Of a stretch of 64,000 nucleotides of DNA, positions 21,599 to 33,400 are shown in pieces. The notes below the pieces were generated by a model. The model did no database searches, had not been told where the DNA came from, and saw nothing but the letters and a program-made list of their open reading frames with translations. The stretch is taken from NCBI GenBank assembly GCA_025603075.1, contig MU626304.1, positions 58,518-122,517 on the forward strand. Reading direction: 5' to 3'. The DNA comes from Neoconidiobolus thromboides FSU 785. Taxonomy: Eukaryota; Entomophthoromycota; Entomophthoromycetes; Entomophthorales; Neoconidiobolaceae. Made by a program: the position numbers and the translations under genes. Position 1 is the stretch's first letter; every line of letters starts with the position of its first letter.

Positions 21599-22615
21599 TT
21601 AATATTTTTCATTGCCTTCTTCTAAATCTTTTAATGATAATACTTCTAAGCCACCCCGACCTTTGGTAGCAACTGAAATTTTATCTGATAATACTTTTAA
21701 ATTTCCTGGATCAATTAAAGAGACCTAAATTAGAAATAAAAAGTAGAGTCAAAATAATAAAAACAAATTTAAAAAAAGAATTACCATTTCATATAAATCC
21801 CCAAAATCTTCTTCTTCCACTTTTGAAATATTAGGTAATAAATTTTCTTTGAGTTTTTTAGCTTCTTTACCAGGTAATGTAATACGAATTCTCATTTGAG
21901 CACGAGCAATGGGTATGGTTTTTTTATCTTGAAGTTGTCGGATGATTTCTAAAGCCTACAAAAAATTAATTGATATTACTAATATATATTATAAAAACAA
22001 TTACCTGTTGCTTAGCATTTTTATTTGGATTGATAGAATAATGCAAATCTGCAATCGCTTTTTCAATCATCGATACTGTATATGGTCTTTTATTCGTTGG
22101 ATTAACACACATATCTGCTACTAGGCTAGCTATATCTTTTGATAGAGTTTCTAAAGCATTTGCTCGCTCTTTTTCTCCTACTTGTAACTCTCCTTTTTTT
22201 AATATCTAAATCATTTAATTAATATGATAATAATAATAAATTTCAATAAAAGTCACTTCTAAAATAATTTTTTCTTTATCCTCTGTTTTAAAACACTTTG
22301 TTAAATCTTCTGTATTGGCTAATTGACCTTTGGATACATTAGTAAAGATAGAATTGATTTGTAAGATTTCATCTAAATCAGTTTCACTAATAAATCATTA
22401 ATTTTTAATTTGATTAGTATAATTTAAATTACACTTGATTCCTCCATTCCATTACTTTGTTTTTATAACAAGCAATTTCAAACCTTTTACCCCCTTTACG
22501 TAACTTGACTATAGAGACATTAGTAAGTCTAGTTATAATTTTAGTATCGTTATTATTTATTATTATTAATACTAATTAACTACTTTATTTGATTACTTGG
22601 TTGAAATATTGACAT
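21599..22615 (-). CDS. SDO1: Ribosome maturation factor SDO1 (SBDS)
   Basis: SBDS/Sdo1 works with the GTPase Efl1 to release eIF6 from new 60S subunits. Several exons give about 250 residues. Exon 1 is [11 protein letters not shown], close to the MPINQPSGQIKLTNV start of yeast. The next exon reads [20 protein letters not shown]. It continues [20 protein letters not shown] and [14 protein letters not shown], the FYSH and linker regions. Later exons cover the region equivalent to [18 protein letters not shown] and the terminal [20 protein letters not shown]. Only 114 bp separate its start from HPM1 on the other strand. Confidence 0.9.
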
Positions 22616-22729
22616 AATTCAAATTAAATTTAAAAAAATAGCATTTGAAAATGAATTTGACTAGAACTTTATTATGCAAAGTTAATTTTGAAAATTGAAT
22701 TTTTTTGAATTTTTTAAAAAAATTTTAAA

Positions 22730-24028
22730 ATGTTTAAATTTAATTTTAGTGTAAGTTTATTCCCCTCTTTTATTACTATTAATAAATTAATTTTTAATAA
22801 TAATACAATAGATAGATAATAATGAAGAAAACGATTTGGAAACACAATTTCAAAGTATAACATTGAATGATAAAAAAGAGAGTGAAGAACCGATCATCCA
22901 TGCTAAAGAATATAAACTTAATGAATTGGTAATTAAAAATAAAAGAATAAATAAAAGGATAAAAGTAAATTATTTTAGTTACCTCAAGTAATTGAATTAG
23001 AGGGTATTCGACCATTAAATAACGATACTAAAAGAGAAATCATAAATTTAGTTTATAAAAGATATCTTTCCGATATTAAATTACACTTGGCTCAACAAGA
23101 TAAACTTGAAGACAAAGATAATGAACAAGATGAAATTAGAACTTGGATTGATGGTTTAGATGTAGTTCGACATATTTATGAAGGTAAAATTAAAAGAACT
23201 TATTTATCATTATTAGAATATTAATTATAATACTTTTTTACAGGTGGTTTCAAAACTTGGGAGTCAGCGTTAGATTTGTCAGCTTATTTGCTAGATCGAA
23301 ATGAAGAAGAATTTAAAAATAAAAATATTATTGAAGTAAGATAAAATTATTATAATATATTAATTAATTAATTATTATCATAAAGCTAGGTTGCGGTTCC
23401 TCAATACCTTCTTTAACAATTTTAAGAAATTTTGAAGTCAATTCAATTCATTTTTCGGATTATAATAAAGAAGTAATAAGTTGGATAACTTTACCCAATT
23501 TATTTAGTAATTTGCTATTGCCAATTAATAATAACGAAAAAGAAGAAGAGATTGAAGTTGATTTAAATATGGAAATTATTAATAAATATAATGAACAAAA
23601 TAAATTTAAAGCTTTTTACGGGGATTGGGAAACTTTAGTAAGTTTTATATTTTATATTTTATACATATTTTATATTTATTTAGCCACCAATAACCCGACA
23701 ATATATACCAAATGGCTATGATATTCTACTTACAACAGAAACTATCTATGCCCCTGAATTAATACCAAAATTATATGATACAATTAATAAATTATTAAGT
23801 AAACCAAATGGAATTGCGTAAGTCTTTTTTATATTAAAATCATAATAGTTATAATATTAATTTTCTGTTAATAGCTATGTTGCTGCTAAAACTATGTATT
23901 TCGGTGTTGGTGGTGGTACTTTAGAGTTTAAACAGTTAATTGAAAGTAAAGGGGAAATGAATTGTGATACAGTATTTAAAATTGATAGTGGTATTACTAG
24001 AGAAATTTTAAAACTTAGTTGGAAATAA
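22730..24028 (+). CDS. HPM1: Protein-histidine N-methyltransferase (Hpm1/METTL18)
   Basis: This family methylates a histidine in ribosomal protein uL3. Exon 1 is very short (MFKFNFS) and splices to IDNNEENDLETQFQSITLND, matching the FQFNFTIEDHLENEL start of animal METTL18. Later exons carry VVRHIYEGGFKTWESALDLS (substrate/SAM entry), motif I as IIELGCGSSIPSLTILRNF, then YDILLTTETIYAPEL and the hallmark KTMYFGVGGGTLEF. The stop is at 24026-24028. I see at least six exons. It shares a short divergent promoter with SDO1, another 60S factor. Confidence 0.9.
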
Positions 24029-24312
24029 AATATACACTTTATACTATTTATTATTAATATCATTATTCTAATTTTTAAATAAAGAACTTTCATTTTTAAT
24101 TTTTTGATTTATTTTAATGAAGATATAAGACTTTAATATAAAATATTGATAATAATGAAAGCTAATTTATATAATATTATAGAACTTTTAAAATTTTGGA
24201 TGAATTTGTTGCTGAAATTGAAATTTTAGAATCACTTCAGTAAACTGCGAAAAAACTAAGCTTACTTCCAACGCAATTAAAAATAATCATTTTTTAAAAT
24301 AATTATTTAGAA

Positions 24313-24932
24313 ATGAGCCATTATAAAGAGTATGAATTCGATACACGAGTATGTTATGATTTAAGTCATTTTCGAGGTAATTATATGAAAGAAATCAATA
24401 ATTATATTAGATAAACTTAAAACTATTTTATTACTTAGATCTATTAAAAAAATTACGTAAACCGGATGATAATATAATATTAAGATTAAATACAACAGAT
24501 ACAAAATCAGAAGAATCTTGTTTAAAAACATTTCGAACTTTATCCAAAGCTTATTCAGAAAGGGACACAGTTATTAAAACTTGTGTTAAAGTAAGAATTT
24601 TTATTTTTATTTTTATTTTTATTATCTTCAAATGTAGTGGATTGTATTCATGAACTATTGTTTTTAGTTAGTAGATGGAAAATTAACTCAACTTCGAGAA
24701 GATTTTGATAAAAATAAAGAGGATTCTGTATTGAAATCCCATCTTTATGCAGAAGAAGCTAAGGTAAATGATTTTTTTTAATATAGGTTTTAAATTTGAT
24801 TAGAATATTTTTCAAATTTAGTTAAGATGGATTAAAAATGAAGCATCAGTTGAAGAGATTATACAAAGACGTAGTTCAAAAGTATTTAATGATCGTTGTA
24901 GAATTTTCGATCCAAAAAAATTGGAGTTATAA
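24313..24932 (+). CDS. MIX23: MIX23 (CCDC58) mitochondrial protein
   Basis: Four exons encode about 143 residues, the usual size. The segments are YDLSHFRDLLKKLRKPDDNI, LRLNTT, the paired cysteines in EESCLKTFRTLSKAYSERD and VIKTC, KLTQLREDF, AKLRWIKNEASVEEIIQRRS and the end SKVFNDRCRIFDPK. These align along the whole length with human CCDC58. Yeast Mix23 is a mitochondrial protein imported through the Mia40 disulfide relay. That makes a respiring mitochondrion likely. Tandem to HPM1, 284 bp downstream. Confidence 0.9.
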
Positions 24933-25991
24933 TGTTAATATATGATTAATAAAGAGAGTAAAGAGTAATAAGTTTTATATTTTATATTGTTATAATATAA
25001 ATTGTTAAATTTATAGATTAATCATCCTTTTTAAAATGGTAAACTTTTTAAATGTTGTTTCAATTTGTTTGATTATATTATTTCAAGAATTGTTATAATC
25101 TTATTATAATGATACTTTACTAAATTGATTATTGAAACCTCTCATATCATTTAATCCAGATTACACACTTTAATCATTATATATTTTATCTCTTTTTGTA
25201 TAAAAGAAAATAGTAGAGATAGATTGAGAAATCATTAAGGCTAATTTTGAGGTATAGCCTAATAGATAAGTTTTATAGAAGAGAGAGAATATGATAGATC
25301 TCTATCTTAATTGAGTGAGGTAGGATTCGAACTCAAAACATCAAAAAGTTAGATATTACCTCTCAATTCAATTTTAGTTCCTTAAAAATATTTGTTTGAA
25401 TTAATTTTTACTTGAAATCTTGAATTATATTTAGAATTTCAATATCAGATTATTATTATCTGATATCATTAAAAAGTTTATAATATGTTTTCATTTTTTA
25501 AATTTGTTTTAATAAGTTAGTAATTCATTTTCATTGAACTGAAGTCAACCCTTTTTTATTATTTAAAAAATCTTTTAACTTTTGATTAGAAAATAAAATG
25601 TGTAAAGCTTAGTTTAATTTCTATGAATTCAAATTTTCCTTTTTTTTGAAGATAAAAGCGTAAATTGTATCACAAAGAAATACTATCCTTTCATTAACAT
25701 TGACAATAACAATAATAACAATAATAATACAACGACCTTTATGTTAAATATAATCTTATTAAAATGATATCATTAATTATTTAATAATATTTAATAAATA
25801 AGATGTTTTAAAATCGATTTTTCGATTTTTTAGCGGAGTTGTTAAAATTTTCCATTAAGTTAATTAACCAAGAATATAATTTCAGGGATGAAAACGGTAA
25901 TTACATGTGAAAAAGAAACCTTAAGAAAACTATACAAAAGAAAGAATTCTATAAGATTAATTGATTAATAAATTTAGTTTAAATTAAGAAG
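24933..25991. other. Gap with a hairpin cluster, otherwise unrecognised
   Basis: About 1 kb upstream of the lipase-like gene. A set of inverted repeats including a tRNA T-loop-like motif is listed separately at 25238-25368. No coding frame is supported. Confidence 0.5.
25238..25368 (-). other. Hairpin cluster with a tRNA box-B-like motif
   Basis: Three inverted repeats lie close together: AGGCTA...TAGCCT at 25238-25262, GATAGA...TATC near 25294-25307, and a 60-nt arm pair AATTGAG...CTCAATT at 25309-25368. Within the last, the minus strand reads GAGTTCGAATCCTACC, nearly a Pol III box B. The T-stem does not pair well and no proper acceptor or D arm is found, so I call it a tRNA-like remnant, not a tRNA. 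Confidence 0.35.
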
Positions 25992-27788
25992 ATGTTTGGA
26001 TTTGATAGTAAAACATTATTAAAAAGTTTAGTTAATGAATATGGTGATGGTGGGCGATCAATCGCAGGAGATAACAAAGGAAAGATAACAACCGAAAGCA
26101 ATAAAGAAGGAATGAATTTTATACAAAATTTTAAATCAATATCACAATATTATCCAAAGAGTCCATTGTTAAATAGAATGTCATCGTCAACAGTAAAAGA
26201 GAATAAAGTTGAAATTAAAGTTGAAGTAAAAAGTGATAAAATCAACTTAAATGGAGATGAAGAAGATAAATTCATTTTAGTACCTGATTTTTTTAATTTT
26301 AATGAAATTGATATTTCAATCCCTTTTTTTGAAGGTAAAAAAAGGATATGGGATAGTTGGCATTCTATTAAACAAGCAATACCAAATGCTATACCGGTTC
26401 ATCCAAGTTCCTTTGGTTCATTACATGATAGAGCATGTGAAATATTTTATGAGCTTAAAGGGGGGAAAATAGATTATGGTAAAGAACATAGTAGAAAATA
26501 TTGTCATTCTCAATTTGGTTTATATTATGAAGGAGTATTAAAAGAATGGAATGAAGAAAAGCCTATTGTATTAATTGGTAAAGGCTATGGAGCTCAAACT
26601 ATTTTATATTTACAATATTTATTAGCTATTGATTTCTTTAAATGTCAAAGTAATGATAAATGGATTAAAGCAGTAATTACAATTGAAGGTTCTTTACGTG
26701 GTTCAACATTACCTTATGTGTTAGGTTTAAAACCATTTACTAAAAGTGTTATTCATCCTATTTCTATTTTACAATTAATACTAAGTTTGATTCATTTATT
26801 ATTATATTTTAATTTACCAGTAATTTATTTATTTGGACTGCAATTAATGAATTATTATTGGAATTTGTCTAAGAAACAACAAAGTTCTTTTTGGTGTGCT
26901 TTAATTGGACGTAGTTCTTATTCTAATTTAGAAGACAATTTTATTTATGATTATAGTTTAGAAGGAGCAGCATGGCATAGTAAATTATATCCCATATCAT
27001 CTAATTGTATTTATTTAAATTATGTAATAAGTAATTCAATGAAATCAAAAATTACAGGTTATCATTTACCCCGTCCAAGTCAATTTAAACGATTTTTATT
27101 AAGTTGGTTTTTAGGTAGATTTCAATTTATACATAATGATCTAAATGAATATGAAGAATTAACAAAATATTGGCCTAATAATGGATTAGTACCTACTATT
27201 TGTCAATTACCACCTAAACATCACCCGAATCAGTTTAAATTAGAATTACATAATAAAATATTAGATCCCATATTATATTCTATGGAATTAGGTAAATGGC
27301 ATACAATATTTACATGTCAACAAAACATGAGATTATTTCAATCTCAACAACAATTTTATGAATCAAATATTAAAAACACATATCAATTTTATTTGCAATA
27401 TCATTTAGATCCATTTTATTTGTTAATAATGGAAACAATTGAACAATGTTTAATTAAGATTTATTCCTCACTTAATCATCAGTATTTAAAACCAATATTA
27501 TTAATATATCAATTATTTTTATATTTAATAAATTATCAAAATATTTATGAAATATATCTAAAACAAAATAATAATAATAATAATAATAATAATAGTAATA
27601 CAACTATATTGGAACAATCAGATGAATCTGCTTTAATTTGGGCAAGACAAATTGAAACTAAAGCTTTTTTACAATCCCCATCATCTATTATACGCTGGAT
27701 GAATCAAACTAATTATCCTTCTAAATCTCATCAATTTAATATGGATGCTCAAACTATACGTAGAGTATTAGAAAGTAAAGAATCTTAA
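25992..27788 (+). CDS. Lipase-family alpha/beta-hydrolase, probable pseudoenzyme
   Basis: Intronless, 598 residues, no signal peptide. The core matches bacterial family I.5 (Geobacillus/Bacillus-type) lipases: VHPSSFGSLHDRACEIFYEL, KGGKIDYGKEHSRKYCHSQF, then DYSLEGAAWHSKLYPIS and YWPNNGLVPTICQL. The nucleophile elbow AHSQGGQT is here GKGYGAQT, so the serine is glycine. The acid residue of ENDGIVNT is Asn (PNNGLVPT). The region of the catalytic histidine keeps a His (GKWHTIF). With two of three triad residues changed it should not hydrolyse esters. A long C-terminal extension contains an Asn run near 27569-27593. Its role is unknown; a structural or lipid-binding one is conceivable. Confidence 0.8.
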   Translation: MFGFDSKTLLKSLVNEYGDGGRSIAGDNKGKITTESNKEGMNFIQNFKSISQYYPKSPLLNRMSSSTVKENKVEIKVEVKSDKINLNGDEEDKFILVPDFFNFNEIDISIPFFEGKKRIWDSWHSIKQAIPNAIPVHPSSFGSLHDRACEIFYELKGGKIDYGKEHSRKYCHSQFGLYYEGVLKEWNEEKPIVLIGKGYGAQTILYLQYLLAIDFFKCQSNDKWIKAVITIEGSLRGSTLPYVLGLKPFTKSVIHPISILQLILSLIHLLLYFNLPVIYLFGLQLMNYYWNLSKKQQSSFWCALIGRSSYSNLEDNFIYDYSLEGAAWHSKLYPISSNCIYLNYVISNSMKSKITGYHLPRPSQFKRFLLSWFLGRFQFIHNDLNEYEELTKYWPNNGLVPTICQLPPKHHPNQFKLELHNKILDPILYSMELGKWHTIFTCQQNMRLFQSQQQFYESNIKNTYQFYLQYHLDPFYLLIMETIEQCLIKIYSSLNHQYLKPILLIYQLFLYLINYQNIYEIYLKQNNNNNNNNNSNTTILEQSDESALIWARQIETKAFLQSPSSIIRWMNQTNYPSKSHQFNMDAQTIRRVLESKES

Positions 27789-27877
27789 ATAAATAAATTT
27801 ATTATTTTTACTATTATATTTTATTATTATTTTATTTCTATATAATTTATTAAATTAATATCTATATTATATATATC

Positions 27878-29476
27878 TTAATCTATAATGTTTGGATGAT
27901 CTAATAAAGTAATATTTAACAATTTATATAATGTTCTCATTTTATGTTGATTAGCATTTGACTGTGGAATTAATGTAATGACTCTACCCCAACTACTATT
28001 ATGGTTTTGACCACCCATTAATCGTCCTACTCTACCTGCCATATGTTGATAATCTTGAATTGTACCTGGATAACCTAAGATAAATACATGACTTAAATCA
28101 CATACTTCTATACCTCGAGCATTAAAATAGTTACTAACATATAACTTTGGTATATCTTCAATTTCAGTTTCAATAATATTAGATTGAATTGGAAATGATT
28201 TTTGTAAATCAATAGCATTAATACCCATTTTATTTAATTTTATAATAACATCTTCTACTTTTATTGAATGAGGTATAAACACTAATCCCTTTTTAACTTG
28301 ATCTGCATGAGCAGCTAAAGCTATACTTTCTAATAATTGAATATCATTTACTTTAATAATATTGTTTTCAATATTTTCTTTTTTAACTTTATTTTCTTGT
28401 TCTTCTTCTATATTAGGTAACATTAATTTATGACTTTCTGGATTTGTATCTAAATTAATAACTCTTTCTTTACTTACTACTAAACACATATGCTCTAATG
28501 TAGTTGGTATACTATTAGCAATATCGGCATTGACATCGATATAAATAGGATATTTCATCCAATTTCTTTGTTTTAAATAATGTCGAATACCTCGATTTAA
28601 TGTTGCTGACATAACTAATAATTTAATATTCAATTGTTTTTTATTAATTAATTCATCTAGTATTATACTACTTGGTTTTGGATGAGTTTCTCTAACCCAT
28701 TGTTTTTTTAATGAAGCATGACGTGTGGGTAGACGTAATAAATGATCTACTTCATCTAATATTATTCTTGATAAGCTATTTAAATTAAGTGTATTTTCTT
28801 TATGAATTAATTCTAATAATCGATTAGGCGTACTAACTATTATATTAGGTTTATATTTAATTAAATTGGCTTCTTGTTCTGCTTCTTTATGTTGATCTTT
28901 ATATATCACTTGTAAATTATAATTTTGATTATTATTATTATCATTATTGTTAATTTTATTATACCAATTTTCAATTTGAATAGCTAATTCTTTATTTGGC
29001 ACAATAAAAATGGTATCAAGTTGATTATCTTTTTTTACTTTCATTTGATTTATTAAATATAATAAGGTTATAAATGTTTTTCCAGTTCCAGTCATACTCT
29101 TTAATATAATTTCTTTATCTAAAGATAAATAATTTAATAAATATTGTTGCATTAAAGTCGGTTTATAAATATTAAATTTTTCTTCTAAAGTTTGTATAAT
29201 GTCGTTTCCTATATTTAAATCCTAATTTTTTATTATAACATTATTATTAGTTTTAATAGAAATAATCTACATTAATAAATTATAGCTTACCTTAAAATTA
29301 GTTTTATTTTTTTCAATTGTATCATTCGCTTCATTATGAATACATCTTAATTTATTTTTTATATTATTGAATGTTATTATTGGTACTTTATTTATTAATA
29401 AACGAGTCTTTAATAACTGACTCATTCTATTAACATTTATTGATCCATTTAATCTACTTAATATTTTTGATATCAT
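27878..29476 (-). CDS. MRH4: Mitochondrial DEAD-box RNA helicase, Mrh4-like
   Basis: Mrh4 assists mitochondrial large-subunit assembly. Two exons (intron about 29222-29290) encode roughly 500 residues. The N-terminus (MISKILSRLNGSINVNRMSQ) is basic and Ser-rich without acidic residues, as in a mitochondrial presequence. Helicase motifs are in order: ILKSMTGTGKTF (I), STPNRLLEL (Ib), LDEVDHLL (II, DEVD instead of DEAD), MSATLNRG (III), KGLVFIPH (IV), VSNYFNARGIEV (V, with Asn-Ala-Arg in place of TD-AARG) and YQHMAGRVGRLMGG (VI). The family call rests on the motif set and presequence. Its 3' end lies 89 bp from the converging lipase-like gene. Confidence 0.8.
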
Positions 29477-29651
29477 TTGAAACTATTTTTAATATTTTTG
29501 TAATAAAATAACAAAAATAATAAAAGCAAAAATCAATTTGAATTTTAGATTCAAGTTTGCCAATAGAATAATCAACCTAACTTGATTAGCTTAAGCTAAA
29601 AATTTAAAATATGAAGTAAAAAAATAAACTTTATTTTTTTATATAATTATA

Positions 29652-30366
29652 ATGAGTAATACAAATCAAAAAGTAGTATTTTTTTATTTAATTATTAATA
29701 TAAAGAATAATCGTTATTTTTTAAAAGTTTAGTCTAAATTCTTTTTCCTTTTTATTTTCCGAACTTATTCAATATTCCCAAAACCGAGTAGATGGTATAC
29801 AAGATTTAGAAAAAAAGTAATTATTAGTGTATATTTATTCTATATAAAATCTATAACTCATATCAATAGATTAAATGAAATTGGCAAAAGGGTAGGCATA
29901 CGTGCGTTAGAGATCCTAACACTCCGAGGCAAAGGGGGTTTATTTTCAGCTAAAAGAGAGATTCGAGTACAAGATTTATTAACTTTTATAAGCACTATAT
30001 TATGGCAATTTTTATTTGATAAAGCTGTCGATGCATTTGAAAGATCGACAGAATCCCCAGAAGAATATATGTTATCTGATAATGAGCCTTTATTTATTAG
30101 ATATATATCTGTACCTAAAGAATTAAGTCAATTTAATGCTAATGCCTTTGTAGCTGGTATTGTTGAAGGGGTTTTACAAGCGGGACAATATGTAATTTAC
30201 TAGTTTGTAATTTATTATTTGATATAATAATTCTTTTTTATTATAGCCTTGTAGAGTTACTGCACACTCTGTACCAGCTCCTGGGTTTCCATCTAGAACA
30301 ACGATATTAATAAAATTAGATGCTAGTATATTAGAAAGAGAAGCTCAATTAAATAGGTTTAAATAA
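29652..30366 (+). CDS. TRS31: TRAPP complex subunit Trs31 (TRAPPC5, Bet3 family)
   Basis: Trs31 is a core subunit of the TRAPP tethering and Rab-GEF complexes at the Golgi. Four exons encode about 190 residues. Visible are the family segments FSFLFSELIQYSQNRVDGIQ, NEIGKRVGIRALEILTLRGK, ILWQFLFDKAVDAFERSTES, FVAGIVEGVLQAGQYPCRV and the end FPSRTTILIKLDASILEREA. TRAPPC5 orthologues share the same order and a similar length. It diverges from MRH4 with 175 bp between the start codons. Confidence 0.92.
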
Positions 30367-30377
30367 AACTAATAACT

Positions 30378-30379
<2 letters not shown>

Positions 30380-30433
<54 letters not shown>
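30380..30433. repeat. Microsatellite (AAT)n
   Basis: An uninterrupted run of about 18 AAT/ATA triplets lies between the converging 3' ends of TRS31 and the DHX37 gene. Confidence 0.95.
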
Positions 30434-30490
30434 TAAATCTATTTTTATTTCTATTTTATTTCTATTTTATTTATTTATTTAAAATAAATA

Positions 30491-33400
30491 TTATTTTTTA
30501 AGTTGATTTAATGAAATTGTATGATTAGGTAATGGCCAATATTTTGGACCATAACTACAATTTACTTTAACTAACTGATTTGCTGTATTAAATTCTTTAA
30601 TAGATTGAACTGCATTTTGTAATTTAGATAAACTATCTTTATCATTTATAGGTTTACTAAAATTAACTAATGGTTTAGCTACATTAATTAGCCATTTACT
30701 TTCGACTACAGTGACATCTGAATAAAATAATATATTAATTATATTACATATTATATATTATATATCATTATTACCTTGCATTAGTACTGTACCAGAAGAA
30801 GATTTACTTAATTGAGTATAAACAATAAAAGGTGGAGGAGGAGAATGTAAATATAAAGCGGAAGCTGGATGAATATAAGCATCTTCATCACTCCACATCA
30901 ATTTATAAGCTGGAGTTGATTTTATACCTTTTCCACTATAACTTTCTTTATTTTTATCAACTAATGTTTTTAATACAGCTACTTGATCTACAAACCCAGC
31001 TAACAAAATCTGCCTTAAAGCTAAACACTAAAATAATAATTATATTATATTATTATTATGTTATTATTTTGTTATTTATAGAATTAAAATACCTGTGTTG
31101 GTGAAGGTGGGGGTAATTTAGGATCTAATGTTACATCTATATTCGGACAATATAATTGAACTAAATTTGTTAATTGTCGACGCATTTTGCGAATTTCATC
31201 CATTGCCTATAATAGTAATTATTATTAATGTTTAACTTATTGATGTTATTATTATATAATTTATTACTTTGATTCTCACAAAATTATCATTACAAAATTG
31301 ATCATTACCACCATCATATTCATAAGCACCAATTACATTTAATACTCTTAAATGATCACTTGTAGGTACTTTACCAGTAAATTTCTAAAGTTATAATTTG
31401 ATATTAAATGTCAAATATTAAATAAACAAAGTCTTACAGCTAAAGCTTGATAAAATTTCTTTTTTTGAGATGAATTTAGTAACTTTTCTTGTTCATCTTC
31501 ATCTTCATTAATAGCTTCAATTGCTTGATGTTCTTTTAGAAATGGATCACCAACGGAAAGTGCTGCTACTAAAGCAATTACATAGGGCATACATCCATGT
31601 TGTTGTCCAATTGCTAGGCTAAAATAAATTATTAATATAATAAAAGAAAAACTTATTTATTTTAGGATATTTTACATTTTAGAAAATCTTGGTGATACTG
31701 GAAACATAGACATAAGTGTACCTAAAGGTACTATTTTTTTAGTATCCATATCAATTGCACCTAAGTAACTTAATAATCTTTCCGCTTTTTGTATAGATGC
31801 TTTGGATGGTGGTGTTGGAAATGGAAAGTTGGCAACTTTATCTAAATTCATACTTTTCATTTGTAATACAACACCTATTAAAATATTATAAATTATTATT
31901 ATTAAATTAAATTTTATATTACCTTCTATTGGATTTCTAAATATTTCAGGTTCAGAAAATTGTTCAAAATAATCATTAAATACAGCTGATGAGTAAATAC
32001 GATAACAATGCCCAGGTCCAGTACGACCAGCACGACCAGCTCTCTATGATAAGAATAATCGTTATTAAAAATAATAATTTAGAATTAAAATAAATAATAA
32101 TTACTTGATCAGCTGAAGCTTTAGATATCCAATCAATTTTAAAATTTGATATATTTGATTTTGAATCATAATGTTTTTCTTTGGCTTTACCGACATCAAT
32201 AACATATCTTATATTTGGAATTGTCAAAGATGTTTCTGCTACATTAGTAGCAACTACACATAATCTATGTCCAGCTGGTGGATCTTCAAATACTTTGAGT
32301 TGTTGTTGAGTTGGCAACATTGCATATAATGGAAGTACATACAATGGTTCTATAAAAATAATATTTGGTTAATATATGTATATACATTGTATTATGTAAA
32401 TATAAAAACCATTTAAAATTTACCATGTGTAGCTTCTTCAGAAAGTTCTAAATGTTCTATATCATCACCTTCTAATTCTTCTTCTGAATTTCCAAATTCA
32501 AGTTCTTGATCTTCATCAAAATCTTCATAATTATCATCATTATTTAAATCTTCAGCTTCAATATTAATATCAGCTTTTAATTTCACATCCGAAATGGTAT
32601 TCTTCTTAGATTCTTTTGAATTTGGAAATTTTGATTTTAATTTTCGACAAAGTCCTTGAATTTCATTTTGCCCAGTTAAAAATACTAAGATTCCGCCAGG
32701 TGGTAAACGTGTATGTATTTTTACTATCTTTTTAAATGCTTCACCAATATAATCACGTTGGGGTGTATGTTTATTAAAATGAACTGTAACTGGGTATTGT
32801 CTAGCATCTACTTTAATTACTGGCGGTATATTATTACTAGAGAATAAACTGGCATTGTTTCTAAAATCTTCAACTCTAAGAGTAGCAGACATAATAATTA
32901 ATTTGAGTGGCTAATAAATAAATTTTAATATATACTGTTTTACTAATATAAAACAAATTACTTTAACACCTGATTTACCCTCTCTATAAAGGTTATTTCT
33001 TAATTTCAAGGCTCTAGAAAGAACACCAATTAAAATATCTGTATTTAAAGTACGTTCATGAGCTTCATCTAATAAAATAGCCGAGTATTTATTAAGTAAT
33101 AAATCTTGGGAAATTTCACGAAGTAAAACACCATCTGTCATAAATTTAATTTTTGTATCTTTTGAAACAGTAGCGTCATATCTAATTTGATAAGAAACAA
33201 CCTTTGTATCTGTATTTAATTCTTTTGACACTCGATTGGCCATACTAACAGCAGCAACCCTTCTAGGTTGAGTAACACCAATTAATCCTAAATTTGAAGA
33301 CTCTGGATGACCATAACCAGCTTCATATAAAAATTGAGGCAATTGTGTAGTTTTACCTGAACCCGTTTCACCACAAATAATTATAGCATCATTAGCTTCA

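Noticed and set aside
25309-25368. A complete tRNA gene on the minus strand
   Set aside because: The T-loop motif is present but the T-stem mispairs at two positions and acceptor and D arms cannot be formed.
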